Assembly (NCBI RefSeq): GCF_001279585.1 | Contig: NZ_LGEC01000086.1 | Location: 1-44,115, forward strand | DNA from: Nocardiopsis sp. NRRL B-16309 | Lineage (GTDB): Bacteria; Actinomycetota; Actinomycetes; Streptosporangiales; Streptosporangiaceae | DNA length: 44,115 nt | Reading direction: 5' to 3' | Shown here: in pieces, positions 24,187-32,281 of the stretch | Numbering within the stretch: position 1 is the stretch's first letter | How the letters are laid out: the number at the start of each line of letters is the position of its first letter | Made by a program: the position numbers and the translations under genes | Notes under the pieces: generated by a model | What the model was told of the DNA's origin: nothing | The model's input: the letters and a program-made list of their open reading frames with translations, nothing else | Database searches by the model: none

Positions 24187-25215
24187 TCAGACCGCGTCGC
24201 GGGCGCACCGGAAGCCGGCGTTGCCCATCGACGAGTCCGGGGTGAGCCCCTGGCGCGCGCTCACGCGGTAGCGCCGGCAGTAGGACGCGTGGCACAGGTA
24301 GGACCCGCCGCGCGAACTCCGGCGGGCGCCGTCCTCGGGACCACCCGTCCCGCGGGGGCCCCGTCCGGCGTGCGGGTCCGTGTCGAACCGGTCCTGGCAC
24401 CACTCCCACACGTTGCCCGTCATGTTGTACAGTCCGAGGCCGTTCGGCTCGAACGCGGTGACGGGGCAGGTCCCGAGCCAGCCGTCTGCGACGGTGTTGC
24501 CCTGCGGGAAGGTCCCCTGCCAGACGTTCATCCGGTGCTCGCCGCCGGGTTCGAGCTCATCGCCCCACGGGAAGGCGCAGCCCTCCAGCCCGCCCCGGGC
24601 CGCGTACTCCCATTCGGCCTCGGTCGCCAGGCGCAGCCCGGCCCAGTCACAGTAGGCCCGGGCGTCGTCCCAGGACACGTGCACCACCGGATGGTCCGCC
24701 CGGTCGGCGACCCCTGACCCCGGACCCTCCGGCCGCCGCCAGTCCGCGCCCTCCACCAGGCGCCACCACGGCGCGCTCGCCACCGCCCGCGTGGGCGGGA
24801 AGTCGTCCGGCAGGAGCCCGCCGAACACGAAGGACCAGCCGAACCGCTCGGCGGCCGTGCGGTGGCCCGTCGCGTCGGCGAACGCGGCGAACGCGGCGTT
24901 GCTGACCGTCGTCGGGCTGATCCAGAACGGCTCCACCTCCACCCGGCGGACCGGTCCCTCGCCGTCGCCGGGATAGGAGCGGGCGTCGTCGCTGCCCATG
25001 AGGAAGGTTCCGCCCTCCAGCGGCACCAGGCCGCTCACGTCGCCCGGCTCCCGCTCGAACGCCGGTCGCGCGCCGGGGCGCGCCGCGCCTCCCGCGCCCA
25101 GTGCGCTTCCCGCGCTTCCCGCGCTTCCCGAGCCCTGTGCGCCTCCCGCGCTCCCCGCGCTTCCCGCGCCGCGCGAGGGGGCGCAGCACCGGCCGCCGCC
25201 GGACCCCTCACTCAT
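24187..25215 (-). CDS. Formylglycine-generating enzyme (sulfatase-activating)
   Basis: 342 residues. FGE oxidises the active-site cysteine of type I sulfatases to C-alpha-formylglycine using a copper cofactor. The catalytic pair is present: Cys308 and Cys313 in GGSYLCHASYCRRYRVSARQ. Other family marks: EVEPFWISPTTVSNAAFAAF, SWDDARAYCDWAG, RLATEAEWEYAARGG, NMTGNVWEWCQD and the terminal GNAGFRCAR. Residues 17-45 form a Gly/Ser/Ala low-complexity insert encoded by 9-bp repeats (GCGCTTCCC on the plus strand, 25103-25129). Its ATG overlaps the sulfatase stop by 8 bases, so enzyme and substrate are made together. Confidence 0.96.
   Translation of the reverse strand: MSEGSGGGRCCAPSRGAGSAGSAGGAQGSGSAGSAGSALGAGGAARPGARPAFEREPGDVSGLVPLEGGTFLMGSDDARSYPGDGEGPVRRVEVEPFWISPTTVSNAAFAAFADATGHRTAAERFGWSFVFGGLLPDDFPPTRAVASAPWWRLVEGADWRRPEGPGSGVADRADHPVVHVSWDDARAYCDWAGLRLATEAEWEYAARGGLEGCAFPWGDELEPGGEHRMNVWQGTFPQGNTVADGWLGTCPVTAFEPNGLGLYNMTGNVWEWCQDRFDTDPHAGRGPRGTGGPEDGARRSSRGGSYLCHASYCRRYRVSARQGLTPDSSMGNAGFRCARDAV
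25103..25129. repeat. 9-bp tandem repeat in the FGE gene
   Basis: GCGCTTCCC occurs three times in a row, with degenerate copies near 25148-25165. In the minus-strand coding frame it gives repeated Gly-Ser-Ala. It is confined to the poorly conserved N-terminal extension of the enzyme. Confidence 0.85.
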
Positions 25216-27565
25216 GGGCGGCCCGGAACTCGGTACGTGCCCGATCGCTGGCCACATCGCTCCAGACGTCGCCCAGGTCGAGCCGGACCCGCTCCAACGT
25301 GCCGGTGAACGCGTTGTCGACGAAGGCGTAGTCGTCGGTCACCGGTGAGGCGCGGTCGACGCCGAGGTCGAAGGTCTCGTCGAAGGCGAAGTAGTAGGGG
25401 ATGGTCGCCTCCACCCTGCCCTCGTCGACCTTCTCACCGTCCACGCCCAGCACCACGGTCGCGCCCCTGCCCACACCGCCGCCGTCGTAGCCGAACTCCA
25501 GGGTGATCTCGTGCCGGCCCTCGGAGAGCGGTGCGCCCGCGCGAACCTTGTGCTCGCGGAGCCCGAAGTAGTTGTAGGCGTAGCTGGGCCTGCCCTCGTG
25601 GCAGTACAGCGACCAGCCGCCGAACCTGCCGCCCTGCGCGACGAGCACCCCGGACGCGCCGCCGGCCGGAACCTCGACCACCGCCGTGATGGTGTGCGAG
25701 CGGTTCTTCACGTTCGGCGCCGTCTCCTCGGTCAGGCGCAGGCCCGGGCCGTGGAACGTGATCGTGTCGCGGTCGCCGTGCAGGTCCAGCCGGCCGGCCT
25801 CACGGGGGTTCTCCCGCTCGGTCATCCGGTCGTCCAGCGGGAACACGTTGTACTTCGCCGCCTCGATGAGGAACAGCTGCTGGAGTTCGCGCAGCTTGCC
25901 CGGGTGCTCGGCGGAGACGTCATGGGACTGCGTCCAGTCGACGCTGGTGTCGTAGAGCTCCCAGACGTCGTCGTCGTAGGAGCGGCGCTCGGTCTCCACC
26001 ATCTCCCACGGCACGCCGTGCCGGGTGACCGCCATCCAGCCGTCGTGGTAGATGCCCCGGTGGCCGACCATCTCGAAGTACTGCAGTGTGTGCCGGTCCG
26101 GTTCGTCGGCGCCGTTGAAGCTGTAGAGCATGCTGGTGCCCTCGATCGGCTTCTGCGCGACGCCGTCCACCGTCGTGGGAGCCGGCAGCCCGGCGGCCTC
26201 CAGGACGGTCGGCATCACGTCGATGACGTGGTGGAACTGGTCGCGCACGCCGCCGCGCTCGGTGATCCCGGCCGGCCAGTGCACCACCATGCCGTCCCGG
26301 GTCCCGCCGAAGTGCGAGGCGACCTGCTTCGTCCACTGGTAGGGGGTGTTCATCGCCAGCGCCCACCCGACCGGGTAGTGGGCGTGCGTCGTCGGATCGC
26401 CGAGCGCCTCGTCGTGGTCGTTGATGTACGCGGCGCTGTCCGGGATGCCGCTGGCGAAGCGGTGCTCGTTGAGCGTGCCGCCCAGACCGCCCTCGGCCGA
26501 GGCGCCGTTGTCGCCGAGGATGTAGACGATCAGCGTGTTCTCCAGCGCGCCCGTCTCCTCGATGGCGTCGACGAGGCGGCCGACCTGCGCGTCGGTGTGC
26601 TCGGCGAAACCGGCGTAGAGCTCCATCAGCGACGCGGCCGACCGGCGCTCGGCCTCGTCCAGCTCGTCCCAGTGCGGCACCCCCTCGGCCCACGGCGCCA
26701 GCTCGGCGTCCGGCGGGACCACCCCGAGTTCCTTCTGCCGGGCGAGCGTGATCTCCCGCTGCCGGTCCCACCCGTGGTCGAACGCGCCCCGGTACTTCTC
26801 CCGGTACTCCCGGGGCACGTGGTAGGGGGCGTGGGTGGCGCCGAACGGTACGTAGGCGAAGAACGGGGTGTCGGGTTGGAGGGTCTGCTGGGTGCGGACC
26901 CAGTCGATCGCCTGGTCGACCAGGTCCTCGGACAGGTGGTAGCCGTCCTCCGGCCTCCGGGCCGGCTCGATCGGCGCGGTCCCGTCGAAGAGCACCGGGT
27001 ACCAGTGGTTCATCTCCGCGCACACGAACCCGTAGAACTTCTCGAAGCCCTCACCGGTGGGCCACCGGTCGAAGGGGCCGGCCGGGCTGACGTCGCGGGC
27101 CGGCGTCTGGTGCCACTTGCCGAAGGCGCCCGTGTTGTAGCCGTTCCCCCGCAGCACCTGGGCCAGGGTGGCCGCGCTGCGCGGACGGATCCCGCTGTAG
27201 CCGGGTGCCGCGCTGGACATCTCCGTCGTGACGCCCATCCCGACCGAGTGGTGGTTGCGGCCGGTGAGCAGCGACTGCCTGGTGGGGGAGCAGATCGCCG
27301 TGACGTGGAACCGGGAGTAGCGCAGCCCGCCGTCGGCCAGACGGTCGGCCGTGGGCATCTCACAGGGGCCGCCGAACGCGCTCGGCGCGCCGAACCCCAT
27401 GTCGTCGATGAGCACCACGACCACGTTCGGCGCGCCCTCGGGCGGGCGCACGGGCTGCGCGGGTGCGAACGGGGGGTTCTGCTCGCGCACGTCGGTCGAC
27501 GTGGCGGCGGCGTGCTGTGGGTCCGGAATCGGCAGCTGTTCCCGGCTGACGCGCGGATCCGGCAT
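25208..27565 (-). CDS. Type I arylsulfatase (formylglycine-dependent)
   Basis: 785 residues, the length of the long AtsA-like actinobacterial arylsulfatases. The catalytic motif CSPTRQSLLTGRN has the cysteine to be modified at 92; NVVVVLIDDMGFG supplies two metal-binding aspartates and ILGDNGASAEGG the second metal motif. The C-terminal 200 residues form a beta-rich domain. No signal peptide is visible, so it probably acts in the cytoplasm unless exported by another path. The ATG at 27565 has AAGGAG six bases upstream. The natural substrate cannot be told; length and motifs argue against choline sulfatase. Confidence 0.94.
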   Translation of the reverse strand: MPDPRVSREQLPIPDPQHAAATSTDVREQNPPFAPAQPVRPPEGAPNVVVVLIDDMGFGAPSAFGGPCEMPTADRLADGGLRYSRFHVTAICSPTRQSLLTGRNHHSVGMGVTTEMSSAAPGYSGIRPRSAATLAQVLRGNGYNTGAFGKWHQTPARDVSPAGPFDRWPTGEGFEKFYGFVCAEMNHWYPVLFDGTAPIEPARRPEDGYHLSEDLVDQAIDWVRTQQTLQPDTPFFAYVPFGATHAPYHVPREYREKYRGAFDHGWDRQREITLARQKELGVVPPDAELAPWAEGVPHWDELDEAERRSAASLMELYAGFAEHTDAQVGRLVDAIEETGALENTLIVYILGDNGASAEGGLGGTLNEHRFASGIPDSAAYINDHDEALGDPTTHAHYPVGWALAMNTPYQWTKQVASHFGGTRDGMVVHWPAGITERGGVRDQFHHVIDVMPTVLEAAGLPAPTTVDGVAQKPIEGTSMLYSFNGADEPDRHTLQYFEMVGHRGIYHDGWMAVTRHGVPWEMVETERRSYDDDVWELYDTSVDWTQSHDVSAEHPGKLRELQQLFLIEAAKYNVFPLDDRMTERENPREAGRLDLHGDRDTITFHGPGLRLTEETAPNVKNRSHTITAVVEVPAGGASGVLVAQGGRFGGWSLYCHEGRPSYAYNYFGLREHKVRAGAPLSEGRHEITLEFGYDGGGVGRGATVVLGVDGEKVDEGRVEATIPYYFAFDETFDLGVDRASPVTDDYAFVDNAFTGTLERVRLDLGDVWSDVASDRARTEFRAAHE

Positions 27566-27854
27566 CGTGCACTCCTTGGGTGTCGGCTGTCTCGGGTGTT
27601 CTCGGCCGGCCGAGCACGGCCGACCCTGCGGGGACCGGGCCCAGGCCCGGCGAAGGCGGGACGGAGGCGGGTCGGTCGCCGTTCAGTCCGCGGTCGTCTC
27701 CACCTCCTCGCGCGCAGGCGACGGCCGGAGCCGACGCGGTGGGGCGGCCGTCGGCGGCGCGCCGCCCCTGCGCTCCTTCGGCCTGTCGAAGGCCCCGGTG
27801 AGCCGCTGGGACCGGGCAGGGGAGAGCGCCGACACCGTGGTCGGACCTCGCACG

Positions 27855-28799
27855 TCAAGCACCGGACAGCTCCGCGGGCTGACCGTCGGGGGTCTCGACA
27901 CCGTCGAGCCACGCGTCGACCTCGTCGGTGTTCTGCGCGATCCACTCCCGCGCGACCGTCTCGACGGGCTCGCCGTCCTTGCTCAGCTGGTTGATCCACG
28001 CGGACGCGGTCGCGGTGTCGACCTCCATCTGGGAGAGGAACCGCGCGACGTTCGGATTCTCGGACTCGAAGCCCTCACGCGCCAGGACGCGGATCTCGCC
28101 GGCGCCGGGCCACACGTCCTCGGGATCCTCCAGGTAGACCAGGTCCCACTGCACGTTCATCCAGTGCGGTTCCCAGCCCAGGAACACGACCGGTTCCCCA
28201 CTGTCCGCGCGGCGCTCGACCTCGCCCAGCATGGCGGCCGTGCTCGACTGCACGAGTTCCCAGTCGCCGAGCCCGTAGGCGTCGTCCTCGATCGCGTCGA
28301 GGATGTACTGGTTGCCCGGGGTCCCGGCCTCGATGCCGATGAACTCGCTCCCGAACAGGTCCTGGTTCTCGGACAGGTCCGCCAGCGAGCGCACGCCGTG
28401 CTCCTCGGCGACGTACCGGGGGACCGCGGGCGCGTACGTCGTGCCCGTCATGAGCGTGCTGAGGACCTCGATGTCCCCGGAGCCCAGGTGTTCGGCGAAG
28501 ACCGGTTCCTGGCTGGGCCACCAGTTGCCGAGGTAGGCGTCCACGCTGCCGTCGGCGAGCGCCTGCGCGCCGATGGGGACGGACACCTCCTGGACGGTCA
28601 CCTCGTAGCCGGCGTCGTCCAGGACCTGGCGGACGATCTCGTTCTCCACGATCAGGTCCTCCCACGGCTGCTGCACCAGTTGGACGTCCAGCTCGCCGGA
28701 CCCGCCCTGCTCGAGTCCCCGCGGTCCGCCGCACGCCGTGGCGAACAACAGGCTCGAAATGCACAATGCAGAGGTGATCATATGCGTTCTGGAACGCAT
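27855..28799 (-). CDS. Glycine betaine/choline-type ABC transporter substrate-binding lipoprotein
   Basis: 314 residues. Signal peptide with a basic start (MRSRTHM), hydrophobic ITSALCISSLLFATA and a lipobox ending in Cys23 (FATACGG), so it is a membrane-anchored lipoprotein outside the cell. The mature part has the OpuAC fold with tryptophans of a quaternary-ammonium cage: QPWEDLIVENE, YLGNWWPSQEPVF, FLGWEPHWMN and the WINQLS end. No permease or ATPase gene is next to it. It may serve transporters encoded elsewhere, or sense. It lies downstream of a LysR gene on the same strand and upstream of the sulfatase (289-base gap holding only a short inverted repeat, CCGGGCC/GGCCCGG at 27635-27650). 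Confidence 0.92.
   Translation of the reverse strand: MRSRTHMITSALCISSLLFATACGGPRGLEQGGSGELDVQLVQQPWEDLIVENEIVRQVLDDAGYEVTVQEVSVPIGAQALADGSVDAYLGNWWPSQEPVFAEHLGSGDIEVLSTLMTGTTYAPAVPRYVAEEHGVRSLADLSENQDLFGSEFIGIEAGTPGNQYILDAIEDDAYGLGDWELVQSSTAAMLGEVERRADSGEPVVFLGWEPHWMNVQWDLVYLEDPEDVWPGAGEIRVLAREGFESENPNVARFLSQMEVDTATASAWINQLSKDGEPVETVAREWIAQNTDEVDAWLDGVETPDGQPAELSGA
28782..28799. promoter_or_regulatory. Inverted repeat covering the first codons of the binding protein gene
   Basis: ATGCGTTCTGGAACGCAT has perfect 8-base arms around TG. On the minus strand it is the first six codons (Met-Arg-Ser-Arg-Thr-His) of the lipoprotein. It may be an operator or an mRNA hairpin hiding the start codon. 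Confidence 0.6.
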
Positions 28800-28971
28800 T
28801 TCGTGACCCTTTCCGTCAGGCTGTCGGCCGCACTTTCGAATTCATCGAACAGCGCTGCGGACGGCTTGTCCAATTCTCGGGCACGATAAACGATTGCACG
28901 GCTGTGCACGGGGGTCAACGAATGAACAGTGACCAGCTAGAGCGAAGCCGGACGGCTCCCATAGACCTCTT

Positions 28972-29874
28972 CTATGGCAGGGCGGTGCCCTCGGCGACGG
29001 ACGGCCAGCGGGTCACCAGGTCCACGAACGCCCCGGCGGCGGGGGACAGCTCCCCGGTCGGCCGGACGAGCACGCCGTGCCGCGCCACCGGGGGATCGAT
29101 GCGCAGGACCACGGCACCGAGCGCCGCGGCGTCGCGCGCCAGACCGCTGGGGAGCAGGGCCGCGCCGGCCCCGGCCAGGACCAGGGGCACGATGGCGGCC
29201 CGGTGGGTGATCTCGACGGCGATGCGCGGCGGCGCGCCCGCCAGCGCGAGCACGTCGTCGAGGACGATCCTCGTCGTGGTGCCCTTGGGCGTGGTGATGA
29301 GGTCGAGGGCGGCCAGCTCGCGCACGGTGAGCGCGCCGGAGGCCGGCCTGGTGGCCGTGGGCGGGAGCACGGCCAGCACCTCCTGCCGCGGAAGCTCGAT
29401 CACGCGCATGCCGGTGGTGGAGACGCCCTGCTCGGTGAGCCCGAGCTCGCACCGGCCGCGGCGGACCAGGTCCACCACCGCGGCGGCGTTCTCGGGGTCG
29501 ACCACGCTGAACTCGATCCCGGGGTACCGGCTCCGGAAGGCCCCGACGAACGACGCGAGCGGGTCCACGGCCAGGGTCGTGACGGCGACGATCTCCAGCC
29601 GCCCGGACGCGAGCCCGGTCACCCGTTCGGCCGCGTTGTGCACCTTGGTGAAGCCGTGCAGCACCTGCCGGGCCGGTTCCATCAGGGCCTCACCGACCGG
29701 TGTCAGCACCACACCCCGGCCGAGACGGCGAAACACCGGAGCGCCGAGGTCCCTTTCCAGGGTCCGGATGGTATGTGAAAGCGAGGGCTGGGCGATACGC
29801 AGAGAATGGGCGGCACTCGTGAAGCTGCCGTGGCTCGCCACCGCGAGAAAACACTCCAGATGCCTGCGTTCCAC
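28972..29874 (-). CDS. LysR-family transcriptional regulator
   Basis: 300 residues. N-terminal winged helix (about 1-60) with FLAVASHGSFTSAAHSLRIAQPSLSHTIRTLE and RLGRGVVLTPVGEAL; C-terminal substrate-binding domain with LEIVAVTTLAVDPLASFVG, RCELGLTEQG and LVLAGAGAALLPSGLA. The start is a GTG at 29874 with GAGG five bases upstream. The binding protein gene lies 172 bases downstream on the same strand and is the nearest candidate target, though LysR regulators usually act on divergent genes. The effector is unknown. Confidence 0.93.
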   Translation of the reverse strand: MERRHLECFLAVASHGSFTSAAHSLRIAQPSLSHTIRTLERDLGAPVFRRLGRGVVLTPVGEALMEPARQVLHGFTKVHNAAERVTGLASGRLEIVAVTTLAVDPLASFVGAFRSRYPGIEFSVVDPENAAAVVDLVRRGRCELGLTEQGVSTTGMRVIELPRQEVLAVLPPTATRPASGALTVRELAALDLITTPKGTTTRIVLDDVLALAGAPPRIAVEITHRAAIVPLVLAGAGAALLPSGLARDAAALGAVVLRIDPPVARHGVLVRPTGELSPAAGAFVDLVTRWPSVAEGTALP

Positions 29875-29976
29875 GATGACCTCTGCTCCGGACGCGCGAT
29901 TCCCCCACCGTACCCGTGAATCGCCGTATCGATGTGTTCGGGGCCCGGCATGCGAATATGCCGCGGGTCACGCGGT

Positions 29977-30106
29977 CGGGCCGCAGCGCCGCCTCCGGTG
30001 TGATCGGCTCGATCGGGACGTCCAGGTACGACGTGCGGTAGCCCCGGGCGTCCAGCAGGGGCGCGAGGAGCCCGAGGTCCTCGAAAGGCACGTGTCGGAG
30101 TGCCAT
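29977..30106 (-). pseudogene. N-terminal fragment of a class I glutamine amidotransferase
   Basis: From the ATG at 30106 the frame reads ALRHVPFEDLGLLAPLLDAR then GYRTSYLDVPIEPITPEAALRPD, the opening of GATase1 proteins in actinobacteria (usual form RHVPFEDLG...TPE...ADLLVVLGGP). Similarity ends after about 43 residues, before the catalytic Cys-His-Glu region. The same frame then runs on through unrelated sequence into the LysR start. A remnant, not a working gene. Confidence 0.65.
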
Positions 30107-30167
30107 CGCATCGCGTGTCACGGGTGTTGTCGCTCCTCGGTGGATCCCAGGTGGGGGCAGGCCGGGG

Positions 30168-31019
30168 TCAGCGGGCGCCGGCCAGCCAGGCGCGGGGCGA
30201 CTGCCCCAGCTCGCGGGCGAACGCGCGGGAGAAGGCCGGCGGGTTGGCGTAGCCGAGCTCCGTCGCCGTACGGGCGACGGACGCCCCGCCCCGCAGCCGC
30301 TCCTGGGCGACGGTGAGCCGCCACCCCGTCACGTACTCGGCCGGCGACTGCCCGACGACCGACTTGAACCGGGCGGCGAACGCGCTGCGCGACATGTGCG
30401 CCTCCCGGGCCATCGTGGCGAGCGTCCACGGCCCGCCGGGGGTCTCGTGGACCGCCACCAGGGTGCGGGCGATGCGCTCGTCGGCGAGGCCCGTCAGCAG
30501 ACCGGCGGGCAGGGCGAGTTCCTCGGTGTGGTCCAGGAGCCACCGGAAGAGGTGGACGAGCACCACCTCGAACAGCCGGTCGGCCAGCACCCGGCGGCCG
30601 CAGCGCACGTTGTCGATCTCGGCGAAGAGCAGGTCGAGCGACGGCTCCAGGCTGTCGACCGCCGCCAGGGGCAGGACGATCACGGCCGGGAGGGTGCGCA
30701 CGAGCGGGTGCGTGGCCCCGCCGTCGAAGTCGAGCGTCGCGCACGCGAAGTCGGAGTCCTCCGTCGGCGCGTTGTGGAAGGAGTGCTCCAGGGGCCTCGG
30801 GTAGAAGAGCAGGCTCGGCCGATCGATCGCCCGGCGCTCCGGGCGCCCGTCCGCACCGCGGTGGGTCACCTCCATCTCCCCGCGCCGCAGCACGTGGAGG
30901 AAGCCCCGACCCGGTTGCGCGGCGAACGCCGTGACGCCGCACAGCGGTCCGGTGTGGAAGACGCGCGTGCGCACCCGGAACCTGTCCAGGAGGGGCGAGA
31001 GCCGGTCGAGGGAAGTCAC
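30168..31019 (-). CDS. AraC-family regulator with cupin-type sensor domain
   Basis: 283 residues from the GTG at 31019. The N-terminal part (1-170) is a cupin-like effector domain (GFLHVLRRGEMEVTHRG, RPSLLFYPRPLEHSF). The C-terminal AraC domain (about 185-283) has WTLATMAREAHMSRSAFAARFKSVVGQSPAEYV and ASVARTATELGYANPPAFSRAFARELGQSP, both helix-turn-helix units complete. Divergent from the carboxymuconolactone decarboxylase-like gene, which it probably controls. CATACT six bases before the GTG and no ribosome-binding site suggest a leaderless mRNA; a longer frame to 31166 crosses the promoter region of the neighbour and is less likely. Confidence 0.93.
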   Translation of the reverse strand: MTSLDRLSPLLDRFRVRTRVFHTGPLCGVTAFAAQPGRGFLHVLRRGEMEVTHRGADGRPERRAIDRPSLLFYPRPLEHSFHNAPTEDSDFACATLDFDGGATHPLVRTLPAVIVLPLAAVDSLEPSLDLLFAEIDNVRCGRRVLADRLFEVVLVHLFRWLLDHTEELALPAGLLTGLADERIARTLVAVHETPGGPWTLATMAREAHMSRSAFAARFKSVVGQSPAEYVTGWRLTVAQERLRGGASVARTATELGYANPPAFSRAFARELGQSPRAWLAGAR

Positions 31020-31031
31020 GAACCGAGTATG

Positions 31032-31044
31032 CCAGACGATCTGG
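31032..31044. promoter_or_regulatory. Short palindrome upstream of the AraC regulator
   Basis: CCAGACGATCTGG has perfect five-base arms CCAGA/TCTGG. It lies directly behind the proposed -10 of the AraC gene and 115 bases from the divergent gene start, a plausible autoregulatory site. Small enough to be chance. Confidence 0.4.
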
Positions 31045-31158
31045 TACGAAACGCGGACGTTTTCCCGCTTTTCGTCCACGATTCGATGCCAGTCTGTGAG
31101 TGCGCCCCTCGGGGACTCCCACGAGGGGGCGATTCCGTCACGACCGAAGGAGTGCCCC

Positions 31159-31704
31159 ATGCCCACCGTTCACCTCGTCGAGCACGAGTCGGCCACCGGC
31201 AGCGTCAAGGACCAGCTCGACCAGATCCACGCCGCGTTCGGCACCGTCCCCGCGATGTTCCGGGCCGTCGCGAACTCGCCGGCCGCGCTCACCAGCATGT
31301 GGTCGTCGTTCGGGGCCTTCGCCGGCGGGGCGCTCGGCCCGGCGTTTGGCGAGCAGGTCGCCGTCGCCGTCGCCAATCGCAACTCGTGCGAGTACTGCCT
31401 GGCCGCGCACACCGCCCTGGGCCGCAAGGCCGGCGTCAGCCGGGACGCCCTGACGGCCGCGCAGGACGGCACCTCCGACGACCCCCGCACCGCGGCACTC
31501 CTCCGCTTCGCCCTCCAGCTCGTGGAACACCGCGGGCAGGTGGCCCCCGAGGACGTGCGGGCCGTCCGCGACCAGGGCTGGGACGACGAGCACATCGTCG
31601 AGGTCGTCGCCCAGGTGGCCCTGAACCTGTTCACCAACTACATCAACATCGCGCTCGACGTTCCGGTCGACTTCCCCGGGGTGCGGCTGCGGCCCGTGAG
31701 CTGA
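31159..31704 (+). CDS. Carboxymuconolactone decarboxylase/AhpD-family protein
   Basis: 181 residues. Helical CMD fold with the redox-type motif NSCEYCLAAHT (Cys-x-x-Cys-x3-His, about residues 76-84) that marks the peroxidase-related branch of the family rather than the lactone decarboxylases. The second half has VVAQVALNLFTNYINIAL. The ATG at 31159 follows AAGGAG at seven bases. It is the target most likely regulated by the divergent AraC gene. The role may be peroxide or alkylhydroperoxide detoxification. Confidence 0.93.
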   Translation: MPTVHLVEHESATGSVKDQLDQIHAAFGTVPAMFRAVANSPAALTSMWSSFGAFAGGALGPAFGEQVAVAVANRNSCEYCLAAHTALGRKAGVSRDALTAAQDGTSDDPRTAALLRFALQLVEHRGQVAPEDVRAVRDQGWDDEHIVEVVAQVALNLFTNYINIALDVPVDFPGVRLRPVS

Positions 31705-31829
31705 CACAGGCCGGCGGGGCCGTGCGGCCAGCGCCGCCGAGCGGTCCGCACGGTCCCGCCGGGCCACCCATCACACACCGTGTCCTCCCGCGGGCCGCGG
31801 CCGGTCGGCCCTGTGGCCCCATGGGCGAC

Positions 31830-32085
31830 CTCGTGTGCGCCAACTCGCCATGCTGCCCGCCCTCACGCTCCTCCGCCCCGGTCCTGGCCGACTTCCGGAC
31901 CCGGTTGCCGCGCGTGCGGATCGCCACCTCCCAGCCCGAGGAGGCCACCGCGGTGGGGGAGCTGGTCCGCACCGGCCGCGCGGAACTCGGCTTCCTGGAC
32001 CAGCTCGGCGCCACAGGGGAGAGATGGAGACGGAGCACCTGCTCGACCACGAACGCCTGGCCTTCCCGTCCGGAGCCCGGAGGCT
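31830..32085 (+). pseudogene. Decayed LysR-family regulator (effector domain fragment)
   Basis: Three plus frames together spell part of a LysR effector domain: QLAMLPALTLL (around 31838-31870), then ADFRTRLPRVRIATSQPEEA and VGELVRTGRAELGFLDQLGA in a second frame, then METEHLLDHERLAFPSGA in a third (32023-32076). At least two frameshifts separate them and the DNA-binding domain is absent. The rest of the 577-base gap (31705-32281) has no gene. Confidence 0.7.
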
Positions 32086-32230
32086 GTCGTACACGTACGT
32101 AGGTTCAGCCCCAATCGGAGGGCCGCGCCGCATCCGGGCGATTTGGCGTCTACTTCTCGGTATTCCACGGTCCTCGCACCGGGCGTGATGGAGATTCTGG
32201 CGCGCGCTGGGATTGCCTCGGGCGGGTGGT

Positions 32231-32247
32231 GGAACTTGACCAGTTCC
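32231..32247. promoter_or_regulatory. Inverted repeat upstream of the NUDIX gene
   Basis: GGAACT and AGTTCC are perfect arms separated by TGACC, 35 bases before the NUDIX start. TAGTTT at 32270-32275, six bases before the ATG, could be the -10 of a leaderless transcript, placing the repeat in the upstream control region. Confidence 0.45.
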
Positions 32248-32281
32248 TTCCACGCGGGCCTTGACACGGTAGTTTCAGGGC

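Noticed and set aside
25208..27565. Choline sulfatase, given the betaine context
   Set aside because: Choline sulfatases are about 500 residues; this one is 785 with the layout of long arylsulfatases.
27683..27901. A 72-codon minus-strand frame between sulfatase and binding protein
   Set aside because: Pro/Arg-rich, overlaps the binding protein gene and has no ribosome-binding site.
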